The notes below the pieces were generated by a model. It made no database searches. It had not been told where the DNA came from and worked only from the letters and a program-made list of their open reading frames with translations. A stretch of DNA of 64,000 nt from Erythrobacter sp. (GTDB taxonomy: Bacteria; Pseudomonadota; Alphaproteobacteria; Sphingomonadales; Sphingomonadaceae): contig JAILWQ010000006.1 in the NCBI GenBank assembly GCA_025698865.1, forward strand, positions 62,001 to 126,000, read 5' to 3'. The translations under genes were made by a program, and so were the position numbers. Below are positions 8,663-17,202 of the stretch, piece after piece. The stretch's first letter is position 1. Every line of letters starts with the position of its first letter.

Positions 8663-9012
8663 CCTATGTGAGCGGTTTCGTGACCCCGGTCGAACAGGGG
8701 AAGAAGGACGAATATGTCCGGTCCGCCAAGGACGCCTGGCCGCTGTTCCGCGAATATGGCGCGCTCGCACAGGTGGAGACCTGGGGCGACAACGTGCCCG
8801 AAGGCAAGCGCACCGATTTCCGCCGCGCCGTCGACCTGCAGGATGGCGAGGCCGTGGTCTTCAGCTGGATCGTCTGGCCCGACAAGACGACCAGCGACGC
8901 TTGCGAGAAAAGCATGGAGACCGACGAGCGCTGGGAGAAGCTCGCCATGCCGTTCGATGGCAAGCGCATGATCTTCGGCGGGTTCGAGACGATCTTCGAA
9001 GCGCAGGCTTGA
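8659..9012 (+). CDS. DUF1428 domain-containing protein
   Basis: 117 residues, the full length of the DUF1428 (PF07237, YbaA-like) family, a ferredoxin-like dimeric alpha/beta-barrel fold of unknown biochemical role. Recognisable stretches are TYVSGFVTPVEQGKKDEY, RTDFRRAVDLQDGEAVVFSW and the MPFDGKRMIFGGFETI end. It has a strong ribosome site (GAAGGAGAG). It is the first clear gene of a co-directional cassette of VOC, GST and PhnB-like genes behind the HxlR regulator. Confidence 0.85.
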   Translation: MTYVSGFVTPVEQGKKDEYVRSAKDAWPLFREYGALAQVETWGDNVPEGKRTDFRRAVDLQDGEAVVFSWIVWPDKTTSDACEKSMETDERWEKLAMPFDGKRMIFGGFETIFEAQA

Positions 9013-9016
9013 CCCG

Positions 9017-9364
9017 ATGAGGATCGCCAACGTCTTCGTGTCGGTCGGCGTCGCGGATCACCCGGCGGGCTGCGCCTGGTGGTCCACGCTGATCGGACGC
9101 GCACCCGACCGGCGCCCGATGCCGAGCTGCTGCGAATGGGACCTCACCGACAGCGTCTTCCTCCAGGTGCTCGACAATCCACGGGACGGCGCTGTCGACA
9201 TCGTCTCGCTCCGGGTCGAAGACCTGGAGAGCGAGCTCGCGCGGTTGCGCGATGCCGGGCTGGACATCGCCGATCCGGAGAGTGTGCCCGGGTTCGACAC
9301 CCTGCGCATCGCCACCGTCACCGATCCCGACGGCAACAACGTCAACCTGCTCGACGGCGCGTAA
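9017..9364 (+). CDS. VOC family protein (glyoxalase-like, single domain)
   Basis: 115 residues with a two-module VOC fold: an N-terminal strand IANVFVSVGVADHPAGCAWW, then the closing TVTDPDGNNVNLLDG typical of VOC C-terminal strands. VOC members include glyoxalases, dioxygenases and antibiotic-sequestering proteins. The usual His at the first metal position is not obvious, so it could bind a ligand rather than catalyse. It lies 4 bp after the DUF1428 stop and 23 bp before the next VOC gene. Confidence 0.78.
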   Translation: MRIANVFVSVGVADHPAGCAWWSTLIGRAPDRRPMPSCCEWDLTDSVFLQVLDNPRDGAVDIVSLRVEDLESELARLRDAGLDIADPESVPGFDTLRIATVTDPDGNNVNLLDGA

Positions 9365-9387
9365 AGCATCACGAAGGGAGAACATCG

Positions 9388-10209
9388 ATGGCCGACACCG
9401 ATAGAGGCGCCTTCATCTGGTACGAACTGATGACCCCGGACGCCGATGCCGCGAAGGCTTTCTACGGCAGCGTGGTCGGCTGGGACATCGAGGCCGCGGC
9501 GGGCAGCGATGGCGACATGGACTACCGCATGATCCGCCGCAGCGATGGCGGGTTCGCCGGCGGCGTGCTGAACCTTTCCCGCGAGATGGTCGCCGGTGGC
9601 GCAAAGCCGGCCTGGTACGGCTATGTCCATGTCCCGGACGTCGATGCTGCAATTGCCGCGTTCCGGGACGCAGGCGGCACGTTGCACTTCGATCAGTGCG
9701 TCGCAGGCGTCGGCCGCATGGCGTTGCTGCAAGATGCGCAGGGCGCGCCGATCTACGTCATGACTCCCGAGCCGCCCGAGCACGATCCCGACGCGAGAAG
9801 CGACGTGTTCGACTACGCCAAGGCGCAGCACGTGCGCTGGAACGAGCTCTCCACCACCGATCAGGACGGCGCCATCGCCTTCTACACCGGCCTGTTCGGC
9901 TGGACGCAGGAGGGCGCCATGCCGATGGGGACCATGGGCGAGAACAGGTTCCTGCACCACGACGGCGGAATGATCGGCGCGGTGATGCGAAAGCCCCCCG
10001 CCATGCCGCAATCGGGCTGGGTCTATTCCATCGGCGTCGAGGATATTGATCGGGCGCTCGCGGCGGTGAGCGACGGGGGCGGCGCGCTGGTCCATGGCCC
10101 GGGCGAAATTCCCGGCGGCGAGTTCAGCGCGGTATGTACCGATCCGCAGGGCGTGGTCTTCGGGCTGGTCGGCCCGCGCGCCAATTCCAAGGAGGGCCGA
10201 GATGGCTGA
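9388..10209 (+). CDS. Two-domain VOC family protein
   Basis: 273 residues with two tandem VOC units (about 8-125 and 145-268), each opening similarly: GAFIWYELMTPDADAAKAFY and VRWNELSTTDQDGAIAFY. This is the layout of the CFP30B/hydroxylase-like VOC proteins found widely in actinobacteria and proteobacteria; function is not established. The ATG at 9388 is preceded by GAAGGGAG. The 3' end overlaps the GST gene by 8 bp. Likely a detoxification or stress protein given its neighbours. Confidence 0.85.
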   Translation: MADTDRGAFIWYELMTPDADAAKAFYGSVVGWDIEAAAGSDGDMDYRMIRRSDGGFAGGVLNLSREMVAGGAKPAWYGYVHVPDVDAAIAAFRDAGGTLHFDQCVAGVGRMALLQDAQGAPIYVMTPEPPEHDPDARSDVFDYAKAQHVRWNELSTTDQDGAIAFYTGLFGWTQEGAMPMGTMGENRFLHHDGGMIGAVMRKPPAMPQSGWVYSIGVEDIDRALAAVSDGGGALVHGPGEIPGGEFSAVCTDPQGVVFGLVGPRANSKEGRDG

Positions 10210-10828
10210 CTACACCTTCTTCTTCAATCCGATGAGCCGCGCGCAGATCGCCCGCTGGGCACTGCACGAAGCAGAGGCGGATTACGAAGCCGTGCTGGTC
10301 CCGTGGGACGACAAGCCGCAGGCCCTCCTGGCTGCCAATGCCATGGGCAAATTGCCGACCATCATCCACCATGCGACAAGCGGGGATCACGTCGTCAGCG
10401 AAGCGGCGGCGGTGTGCCATTACCTGGCCGAACAGCAAGTCCCGGAACTGCTCCCCAAAGCGAGCGAGATGGCGGACTATTTCCGCTGGCTGTTCTTCGC
10501 CGCGGGTCCGGTGGAGCAGGCCACCACGGCGAAGGCACTGGGATGGAAACCGACCGCCGAGCAGCAGGCCATGGCCGGTTTCGGCAGCTACGAACGCACG
10601 GTCGACGCTCTCGACGGCTGGCTGACCGACCACGACTATGTCTGCGGCGACCGCTTCACCATGGCCGACGTCTATGTCGGCAGCCAGGTCGACTGGGGCC
10701 TGACCTTCGAAAGCCTGCCCGCGCGCGACAGCTTTGAGGCCTACGCCGCCCGGTTCCGCCAACGCGAAGCCTACCGCGCCGCAAAGGCAATCGACAACGC
10801 CCTGATAAAGGAGATGCAAGATGGCTGA
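10202..10828 (+). CDS. Glutathione S-transferase family protein
   Basis: 208 residues with an N-terminal thioredoxin-like GST domain (YTFFFNPMSRAQIARWALHE, then MGKLPTIIHH with the cis-Pro) and an all-helical C-terminal domain ending near 195 (DRFTMADVYVGSQVDW). The Ser in NPMSRAQ is at the place of the catalytic Ser/Cys of beta/theta-like GSTs. It presumably conjugates or reduces electrophiles with glutathione. The start at 10202 overlaps the VOC stop by 8 bp, and its own stop overlaps the next gene by 8 bp, so the cassette is tightly coupled. Confidence 0.88.
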   Translation: MADYTFFFNPMSRAQIARWALHEAEADYEAVLVPWDDKPQALLAANAMGKLPTIIHHATSGDHVVSEAAAVCHYLAEQQVPELLPKASEMADYFRWLFFAAGPVEQATTAKALGWKPTAEQQAMAGFGSYERTVDALDGWLTDHDYVCGDRFTMADVYVGSQVDWGLTFESLPARDSFEAYAARFRQREAYRAAKAIDNALIKEMQDG

Positions 10829-11297
10829 CAAGCTGACCACGGTGCTGTGGTTCGACGGCGATGCACAGGAAGCTGCGGAATTCTACGCCCGCACCTTTCC
10901 CGACAGCCATGTCGGCGACATTTTTCGTGCGCCCGCCGACTTTCCGGGCGGCAGCAAGGGCGATGCGCTGACGGTGGATTTCACGGTGCTCGGGCGCAAT
11001 TTCTCCGGCCTCAACGGCGGCAATGACTTCAGGCCCAACGAATGCGTCAGTTTCATGGTGGTGACCGAGGATCAGGACGAAACCGACCGCTACTGGAACG
11101 CGATCGTCGGCAATGGCGGGCAGGAAAGCGATTGCGGCTGGTGCAAGGACAAATGGGGTTTCTCCTGGCAGATCACCCCGCGCACCTTGCTGGAATCGCA
11201 GCAGGCCGGCGACGAGGAAGCCCGCCGCGCCTTCGAAGCAATGATGACCATGCGCAAGATCGACGTCGCCGCGATCGACGCGGCGCGGAAGGGTTAG
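10821..11297 (+). CDS. PhnB-like VOC protein (3-dmu-9_3-mt domain)
   Basis: 158 residues. TVLWFDGDAQEAAEFYART and the central TVLGRNFSGLNGG, with W..Q..P (GFSWQITPRTL) near the C-terminus, match the family once named 3-demethylubiquinone-9 3-methyltransferase, now seen as PhnB-like VOC proteins without proven methyltransferase activity. Starts 8 bp inside the GST gene. Third VOC gene in this cassette. A Cys in SDCGWCKDKWG is a possible reactive residue. Confidence 0.85.
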   Translation: MADKLTTVLWFDGDAQEAAEFYARTFPDSHVGDIFRAPADFPGGSKGDALTVDFTVLGRNFSGLNGGNDFRPNECVSFMVVTEDQDETDRYWNAIVGNGGQESDCGWCKDKWGFSWQITPRTLLESQQAGDEEARRAFEAMMTMRKIDVAAIDAARKG

Positions 11298-11304
11298 AAC
11301 GCCG

Positions 11305-11978
11305 ATGCCGCGCAGGATCACCGGGGCCGCCTTCCTTTCCATCGACGGCGTGATCCAGGCTGGCGGCGGGCCGCACGAGGACCCGACACGCGGCTTCCCG
11401 CATGGCGGCTGGATGGGCCCTTTCGCCGGCGATGAAGTGGTGGAGAAAACCCTCGCCCGGCTCTTCCACCCGCCTTACGCACTCCTGCTCGGGCGACGGA
11501 CCTACGACATCTTCGCGGGGTACTGGCCGCACGTCACCGGAGAGGAAGCGGGGTTCGGCGAGGCCCTGACGGCGGCGGAAAACATGTTCTCACGCATTCG
11601 GATGAACCGCTCGAATGGGCGAACAGCCACGCGCTTTCCGATGTCGCCGCGATCGAAGCCCTGGTGCAGACAGATGGGCCGGACCTGCTGATCCAGGGAT
11701 CGAGCACACTCTACCCGCCACTGCTTGCCGCGAGCCTGATCGACCGACTGGTGTTGATGACCTTCCCGGTCGTGCTTGGCGAGAGCAAACGCCTGTTCGA
11801 CGATCCGCGCGCCGCCTGCACCTTGCGCCCGATCGAGCACGAGATATCGAAAGCGGGCGTGATCGCCGCGCATTACGAACCGGCAGGCCCGGTGCAGACC
11901 GGATCGGTCGGTCCCAAACAGGAACCCAACCCGACCGAGAGCGCACGCCGCGACGCGATCCGTGCGGGGCGCTGGTGA
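11305..11978 (+). pseudogene. RibD C-terminal/dihydrofolate-reductase-like protein, frameshifted
   Basis: Two overlapping frames together give a complete 224-residue RibD_C/DHFR-like reductase. Frame one (11305 onward) has RRITGAAFLSIDGVIQAGGG, LLLGRRTYDIFAGYWP and EALTAAEN. Then the correct continuation (HVLTHSDEPLEWANSHALSD, LLIQGSSTLYPPLL, FPVVLGESKRLF) lies in another frame. The switch is at the AAAA run 11579-11582: one added A restores a continuous family-like sequence. So there is either a single-base deletion (recent pseudogene) or a sequencing error in a homopolymer. Such proteins are flavin- or NADPH-linked reductases of unknown substrate, often next to VOC/PhnB genes. It is the last gene of the cassette. 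Confidence 0.8.
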
Positions 11979-12000
11979 GCGTTGTAGAATCTCGTGCGGA

Positions 12001-12594
12001 TCAGGCGATCGCCGCGGACTTCCTGAGCGTCTGATACGCCTCGACGACGCGGTTGAGGCGGCTCTCATATTGCCGGTCGCCGCCGTTGCGGTCCGGGTGG
12101 TAACGGCGCACCAGCTCGGAATAGCGGCGGCGCAGGCGTCGGCGGTCGATGTCGCTGCCGAGGCCCATCGTTTCCAGCGCCTCGGCCTCCTCGCGGCTGA
12201 ACCTCCCGTCCATGGCCATCTCGGCCTGACGCCGGGCGCGGTTGCGGATGCCGCCTGCCCGCGCCGAAATGGCGTCGAGCGGGTCGTCGAAATCCGCCCA
12301 GCGCGGCATCCCGTCGACCGCGCCGGTCGCGCGGAAGGACGGGCTTTCCGTGCGCCAGCCGCTCGCCGGACGCTGCGCCTCGAGTATCTCGTCGGCGCTC
12401 ATGCCCTCGAACCAGTCGTAGCCCGCATTGAATTCGCGGACATGGTCGAGACACATCCAGCGCCAGCCGCCCGGCCCGTCGAAACCGTGGCCACCGGTGC
12501 CGGGCGCGCGGAATTCGCCGGCCTCGTTGCAGGCGGGATGATCGCACACTCGGCCTGCCGCTTCGTGACGGCCATGAAACTTCGACGGACGCAT
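12001..12594 (-). CDS. J-domain (DnaJ-like) protein
   Basis: 197 residues. The C-terminal 60 residues form a J domain with the HPD motif in VRRYHPDRNGGD; it stimulates Hsp70 ATPase. The N-terminal 60 residues contain conserved Cys/His (CDHPACNEAGEFRAP, then WMCLDHVREFN), which could bind zinc. Having the J domain at the C-terminus is typical of the alphaproteobacterial protein that I recall lying next to bolA and cobS. Here it is divergent from bolA but separated from cobS by about 5.5 kb. Confidence 0.85.
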   Translation of the reverse strand: MRPSKFHGRHEAAGRVCDHPACNEAGEFRAPGTGGHGFDGPGGWRWMCLDHVREFNAGYDWFEGMSADEILEAQRPASGWRTESPSFRATGAVDGMPRWADFDDPLDAISARAGGIRNRARRQAEMAMDGRFSREEAEALETMGLGSDIDRRRLRRRYSELVRRYHPDRNGGDRQYESRLNRVVEAYQTLRKSAAIA

Positions 12595-12653
12595 AGCATT
12601 AGAATGGGCATAGAGTGTCCAAGTGAAAACCCTCGATCAGGAGAATTTGCCCG

Positions 12654-12926
12654 ATGCCGGGACCGGTACAACAGGAAATGGAGCGCCTTCTCACCGATGC
12701 GTTCAGCCCCACCAGCCTTCAGGTGATCAACGACAGCGCCAAGCATAGCGGCCATTCGGGAGACGATGGCAGCGGCGAATCCCACTTCACCGTGGTGATC
12801 GAGGCGCCGGCCTTCGCCGACACGTCGCGGCTGGAGCGCCAGCGCATGGTCAACGCCGCGCTTGGCGACATTCCGGGCGACCGGGTCCACGCCTTGGCGA
12901 TTCAGGCATCGGCGCCCACGCCATGA
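12654..12926 (+). CDS. BolA family protein
   Basis: 90 residues. The class II KH-like BolA fold is marked by LQVINDSAKHSGH, SHFTVVIEAPAFAD, RLERQRMVNAALGDI and the conserved terminal His (VHALAIQA). BolA proteins pair with monothiol glutaredoxins to bind [2Fe-2S] clusters. It lies divergent from the J-protein gene, and its stop overlaps the next GST gene by 4 bp. Confidence 0.9.
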   Translation: MPGPVQQEMERLLTDAFSPTSLQVINDSAKHSGHSGDDGSGESHFTVVIEAPAFADTSRLERQRMVNAALGDIPGDRVHALAIQASAPTP

Positions 12927-13657
12927 GCGGCGCGGCATACGATCTATGGTACTGGCCTTCGATCCAGGGCCGCGGCGAATTCGTGCGCGTGTTCATGGAA
13001 GCGGCGGGCCTGTCCTACCGCGACCGGGCGCGGGAAACCGACGCGCAGGCCTTGGTCGAGGACATGGAAGCGCGCGCCGAGGGCGGCGATTTCGCGCCCT
13101 ATGCCCCGCCCTATCTGGTCGAGCGCGAGACGGATTTCGCCATCGCGCAGGTGGCGCACATCGTCTCGTGGCTCACCGGACATCACGACCTCGGATCGGG
13201 CGATGAGCAGACCGACCTCCATCTGATCCAGTTGCAACTGACCATCACCGACATTGTCGCCGAAGCGCACGACACCCATCACCCGGTGGCCGGCAGCCTC
13301 TATTACGACGACCAGAAGGACGCCGCCGCGCGCGCTGCCAAGGCTTTCCGGGAGGAGCGGATGCCGAAATATTTCGACCATTTTGAACAGGCGCTCGAAG
13401 TGCGCGAGGGCGGCCCCTTCGTCCTCGGCGAGCGGTGGAGCCATGTCGACACCTCGCTGTTCCAGCTTGTCGAGGGCTTGCGCTACGCCTTTCCGCAGCG
13501 GATGAAGGCGCTTGAAGGGGACTATCCCGCGCTCGTTGCATGCCGCGATGCGGTGGCGGACATCGAGGGTGTGGCCGCCTATTGCGACAGCGACCGGCGG
13601 CTCGCCTTCAACGAGGACGGGATTTTCCGCCACTATCCGGAGCTCGACGCGCAATGA
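12923..13657 (+). CDS. Glutathione S-transferase family protein (sigma/mu-like)
   Basis: 244 residues. The N-terminus AYDLWYWPSIQGRGEFVRVF has a Tyr near the start and the GRGE motif of sigma-type GSTs; PPYLVERETDFAIAQVAHI provides the thioredoxin-fold Pro and the substrate-side turn; the C-terminal half is helical with a VDTSLFQLVEGLRYAF core. Its start overlaps bolA (ATGA) and its stop overlaps the pirin gene by 4 bp. Likely a GSH-dependent stress enzyme. Confidence 0.85.
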   Translation: MSGAAYDLWYWPSIQGRGEFVRVFMEAAGLSYRDRARETDAQALVEDMEARAEGGDFAPYAPPYLVERETDFAIAQVAHIVSWLTGHHDLGSGDEQTDLHLIQLQLTITDIVAEAHDTHHPVAGSLYYDDQKDAAARAAKAFREERMPKYFDHFEQALEVREGGPFVLGERWSHVDTSLFQLVEGLRYAFPQRMKALEGDYPALVACRDAVADIEGVAAYCDSDRRLAFNEDGIFRHYPELDAQ

Positions 13658-14544
13658 GCATCATCACCCAGACGTTGACCCCGACCACCCACGATCTCGG
13701 CCAGTTCCAGGTCCGGCGGGTGCTGCCGTCGCGGGCGCGCAGCATGGTCGGGCCGTTCATCTTCGTCGACCAGTTCGGCCCGGCGCAGCTCGACATCGGC
13801 AGCGGGATGGACGTGCGGCCGCATCCGCACATCAATCTCGCCACCGTTACTTGGCTGTTCGAGGGCGCCATCGACCACCGCGACAGCCTCGGCACTTTTG
13901 CGACGATCCGGCCCGGTCAGGTCAATCTGATGACCGCCGGGCGCGGCATTGTCCATTCCGAGCGCAGCCCGGAGGAAGACCGCAGGACCGGGCCGAAGCT
14001 CTACGGAATGCAGACCTGGCTCGCTCTGCCGGACGGGCAGGAGGAGATCGACCCGGCTTTCGAGGCGGTGACCGACCTACCCATGATCGAGGACGGGGCG
14101 AGCAAGGCGATCGTGATCATGGGCGAGCTGTGGGGCGAGCGCGCGCAGACGACGACCCACGCCGGCACGATCTATGCCGATATCGCGCTGGAAGCCGGTG
14201 GCTCGGTCCCGCTCGAAGCGGGCGCGGACGAGCGCGCGGTGATGCTCGTCGGCGGAGAGGCGAGCGTCGATGGCGTGGCGCTCGAGCTGTACCAGCTGTC
14301 CGTTCTCGCACCCGATGCAGCGATGACGCTGCGGTCCGAACGCGGCGGACGGATCATGCTGTTGGGCGGCGAGGCTTTCTCGACCAAACGCCATGCCTGG
14401 TGGAATTTCGTCAGCTCCAGCCGCGAGAGGATTCAGCAGGCGAAGGAAGACTGGCGCGAGGGCCGCTTTCCCGAGGTGCCGGGCGACAGCGAGGAGCGCA
14501 TTCCCCTGCCGGACGGTGCACCAAAGACCGTGACCTATCCCTGA
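13654..14544 (+). CDS. Pirin family protein
   Basis: 296 residues of bicupin. Metal ligands are visible in the N-terminal cupin: VRPHPHINLATVTWLF (two His) and GRGIVHSE (His and Glu), as in human pirin and E. coli YhhW. The C-terminal pirin domain includes GGRIMLLGGEAF. Bacterial pirins are iron proteins, some with quercetinase activity or regulatory roles. Its ATG overlaps the GST stop (ATGA); an SDR gene follows 10 bp after. Confidence 0.9.
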   Translation: MSIITQTLTPTTHDLGQFQVRRVLPSRARSMVGPFIFVDQFGPAQLDIGSGMDVRPHPHINLATVTWLFEGAIDHRDSLGTFATIRPGQVNLMTAGRGIVHSERSPEEDRRTGPKLYGMQTWLALPDGQEEIDPAFEAVTDLPMIEDGASKAIVIMGELWGERAQTTTHAGTIYADIALEAGGSVPLEAGADERAVMLVGGEASVDGVALELYQLSVLAPDAAMTLRSERGGRIMLLGGEAFSTKRHAWWNFVSSSRERIQQAKEDWREGRFPEVPGDSEERIPLPDGAPKTVTYP

Positions 14545-14554
14545 GGAGAGCGAA

Positions 14555-15361
14555 TTGAGCGAACGGACAGTCTGGATCACCGGGGCGAGCAGCGGCATCG
14601 GCGCCGCCCTCGCCCGCGAATGGGCGAAGCGCGGTGCGCGCATCGTCCTCTCGGGCCGGGACGAGGCGCGGTTGCGCGAGGTGTCCGACGGGCTCGACAC
14701 AGAGACGCTGACGGTGCCCTTCGACGTGCGCGACGAGGCCGCGATGCGCGCTGCCACGGAGGAAGCGATCGGCTGGCACGGGGTCGACATTTTCGTCGCC
14801 AATGCGGGCATCTCCCAGCGCAGCGCCGCGGTCGACACGGCGATGGGTGTTTATCGCGACATCATCGATATCGACCTCACATCGCAGATCGCCGCGACAC
14901 AGGCGCTTCTGCCGCATCTGGTGGAGCGCGGGTCGGGCCGGCTGGTGTTCATTTCAAGCATTGCCGGCAAGGTCGGCGTGCCGATGCGCACCGCCTATTG
15001 CGCCGCCAAGTTCGGGCTGATCGGCTATGCCGATGCGCTGCGGGCCGAGCTGTCGCAGAGCGGCATCGACGTTCATGTCGTGTGCCCCGGATCGGTCGCG
15101 ACCAATGTCAGCCGCAATGCGCTCAATGCCGACGGCTCGCCACGCGGCGCCAGCGACAAGGCGATCGACAACGGCATTCCGGCAGACGAGGCGGCCCGGC
15201 GCATCGTCGACGCGATCGAGCTGAACAGCCGCGAGATCATCGTCGCCACAGGCATGGAAGAGGCGATGGGCGAACTGCGCCGCACACCGGACCAGCTTTT
15301 CGATCAGGTCGCCGCGATGGTCGCGAGCGGCTACATGGAGAAGATGAAGGCCGAGGGCTGA
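14555..15361 (+). CDS. SDR family oxidoreductase (TTG start)
   Basis: 268 residues. A classical short-chain dehydrogenase with GASSGIGAALA (Rossmann TGxxxGIG), NAG (VANAGIS), catalytic Ser in VFISSIAGK, and YCAAKFG (YxxxK). The start is TTG at 14555, set 6 bp after GAGGAG (14543-14548) that overlaps the pirin stop; there is no in-frame ATG near the Rossmann motif. Substrate unknown, resembling DltE/YdfG-type SDRs. Last gene of the bolA-GST-pirin-SDR run. Confidence 0.88.
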   Translation: MSERTVWITGASSGIGAALAREWAKRGARIVLSGRDEARLREVSDGLDTETLTVPFDVRDEAAMRAATEEAIGWHGVDIFVANAGISQRSAAVDTAMGVYRDIIDIDLTSQIAATQALLPHLVERGSGRLVFISSIAGKVGVPMRTAYCAAKFGLIGYADALRAELSQSGIDVHVVCPGSVATNVSRNALNADGSPRGASDKAIDNGIPADEAARRIVDAIELNSREIIVATGMEEAMGELRRTPDQLFDQVAAMVASGYMEKMKAEG

Positions 15362-15380
15362 GAGCCCTCAGGGCCTCGCG

Positions 15381-16511
15381 TCAGGCGCCGCTCCAGTCCA
15401 CCCAGGCGCCATGGGGGTGTGCCGTGCCGAGATAGTGCCATTCGCTCCTTCGATCGCCTTTGTTCCAAAAGCGGACGGCCAGTTCGTGGCGATGGGTGTC
15501 ACGGTTGGCCTCGAGCGAGATCCAGGCCAGCGGGCTTTCCGCCGTCGCCTGCTCGCCCGCGCGCTCCATTGCGGCGGTGATCGCGTCGCGCTCGTCCCGC
15601 GGCACATATTGCCAGACGACCGAATGGACGAGCGCCCGGGTGACACCGGGCTGCGGCTCGCGGGCAAGCATCCGTTCGACGAAGTCGCCCGCGCGCATCT
15701 TTGCGATCTCCGGCGGAAAGCGCTTTGCCGCCTCGATCGCCGCATCCATCCGCATGAAACGTTCGGTGAATTCGGGCCAGATATAAGCCTTCAGTCGCAA
15801 TGCCTGGTCGGGATCGGTCAGGTCGACCGGTGCGATGTCGCATCCCTCGGCCCCGACAATGTCGAATTCCGCCGCCGGGGGCGGATTGCCCCGCCAGTCC
15901 GGTTTGATCTGCATGGACGACGTCGCGGGCCCGGCCGTCACACCGCCCAGATCGAAGCGATAGCGGCGCATCATCAGGTTGATCCCGGCACTCGACCCCA
16001 ATTCGAACAGCGCGAAATCGCGCGGCAGACCGCGATCCGCGAGCCACAGCATCGCGGCGGCATAGCCCCAGCTGCGCCCGGCCTCGTTGGTCTGCGGCGG
16101 CCCGTCCAGCCAGGGGAGCAGGAACGCCTCGTGCCGCTCGATCGCCTCGGCGACGATCCGCGTCGCATCGTTCGGATCGAGCCCGTCGTAGATCGGTGCC
16201 AGCGCCGGGTCCGCCCCGCTCAGATGCAGCGCGTGGAGCCCGCCCGCCAGCCGCAGGGGAAGGGCATCAGCCAGCGGCGGTCCGGCCCATTTGCGCACCC
16301 GCAGCATCACGGTGCCGCCGCGCTGCGTGTCGATCAGCGCGCCGATCGCCCGGTTGACGCTCGCCGTGATCGGGGCGCCGTTGTCGCGGCAATAGGCAAC
16401 CTGGTTCTCGAAGGCGTGGCGGACCGCTTCGGGACCGCGCGCCTGCGGATCGATCGTCCCGTCGCGCGCATCGTCGCTCCCCTGGCCCGTTTTCATTGCC
16501 CTTTGCTCCAC
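15381..16511 (-). CDS. DUF2332 family protein
   Basis: 376 residues matching DUF2332 (PF10094) in length and sequence. Recognisable blocks are [14 protein letters not shown], the central [15 protein letters not shown], which resembles a SAM- or nucleotide-binding GxSxG-type loop, and [17 protein letters not shown]. The ELGSSAGIN block suggests a Rossmann/methyltransferase-like fold, but no activity is established. It may start at ATG 16511 or five residues later at 16496. Convergent with the SDR gene and divergent from hisG (23 bp between starts). Confidence 0.85.
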   Translation of the reverse strand: MEQRAMKTGQGSDDARDGTIDPQARGPEAVRHAFENQVAYCRDNGAPITASVNRAIGALIDTQRGGTVMLRVRKWAGPPLADALPLRLAGGLHALHLSGADPALAPIYDGLDPNDATRIVAEAIERHEAFLLPWLDGPPQTNEAGRSWGYAAAMLWLADRGLPRDFALFELGSSAGINLMMRRYRFDLGGVTAGPATSSMQIKPDWRGNPPPAAEFDIVGAEGCDIAPVDLTDPDQALRLKAYIWPEFTERFMRMDAAIEAAKRFPPEIAKMRAGDFVERMLAREPQPGVTRALVHSVVWQYVPRDERDAITAAMERAGEQATAESPLAWISLEANRDTHRHELAVRFWNKGDRRSEWHYLGTAHPHGAWVDWSGA

Positions 16512-16533
16512 CGCTGCCTATCTGACGCGCCCG

Positions 16534-17202
16534 ATGCCCGAACCGTCTCCCAGCCTGCTGACCTTCGCCATTCCCAAGGGCCGCATCCTCGACGAGGCGC
16601 TGCCGGTCATGGCCGATGCCGGCGTCGTGCCCGATGCGGCCTTTCACGACAAGGCCAACCGGTCGCTCACTTTCGCGACCACGCGCGAGGATCTGCGCCT
16701 GATCCGGGTGCGCGCCTTCGATGTCGCGACGTTCGTGGCGCATGGCGCGGCGCAAGCGGGGATCGTCGGGTCGGACGTGATCGAGGAGTTCGACTATGCC
16801 GAGCTCTACGCGCCGGTCGATCTCGACATCGGGCACTGTCACCTCGCCGTGGCCGAACCGAAAGAGGGCAGCGACGACGTGGGCGGCGCGAGCCATCTGC
16901 GGGTCGCGACCAAATACCCCAATCTCACTCGCCGGCATTTCGAGCGGCGCGGCATCCAGGCCGAATGCGTCAAGCTGAACGGCGCGATGGAGATCGCCCC
17001 TGCCCTCGGCCTCGCGAGCCGGATCGTCGATCTCGTTTCCAGCGGGCAAACGCTGAAGGAGAACGGCCTGGTCGAGACCTCGCGCATTCTCGACATCAGC
17101 GCGCGGCTGATCGTCAACCGCGCGGCGCTCAAGACCGACCCGCGCGTCGCCCAGCTGGTCGAGGCGTTCCGCGCCGGCGCCTCCAAGCGAAAGGCCGCCT
17201 GA
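16534..17202 (+). CDS. hisG: ATP phosphoribosyltransferase, short form (HisG)
   Basis: 222 residues; catalyses the first step of histidine synthesis, joining ATP and [29 protein letters not shown] and [16 protein letters not shown] match HisG. The C-terminal regulatory ACT-like domain of the roughly 300-residue long form is missing, so it belongs to the HisG-S class that normally needs HisZ as allosteric subunit; hisZ is not in the window. The stop overlaps the hisD start by 1 bp, indicating an operon hisG-hisD-nusB-thiL. Confidence 0.95.
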   Translation: MPEPSPSLLTFAIPKGRILDEALPVMADAGVVPDAAFHDKANRSLTFATTREDLRLIRVRAFDVATFVAHGAAQAGIVGSDVIEEFDYAELYAPVDLDIGHCHLAVAEPKEGSDDVGGASHLRVATKYPNLTRRHFERRGIQAECVKLNGAMEIAPALGLASRIVDLVSSGQTLKENGLVETSRILDISARLIVNRAALKTDPRVAQLVEAFRAGASKRKAA

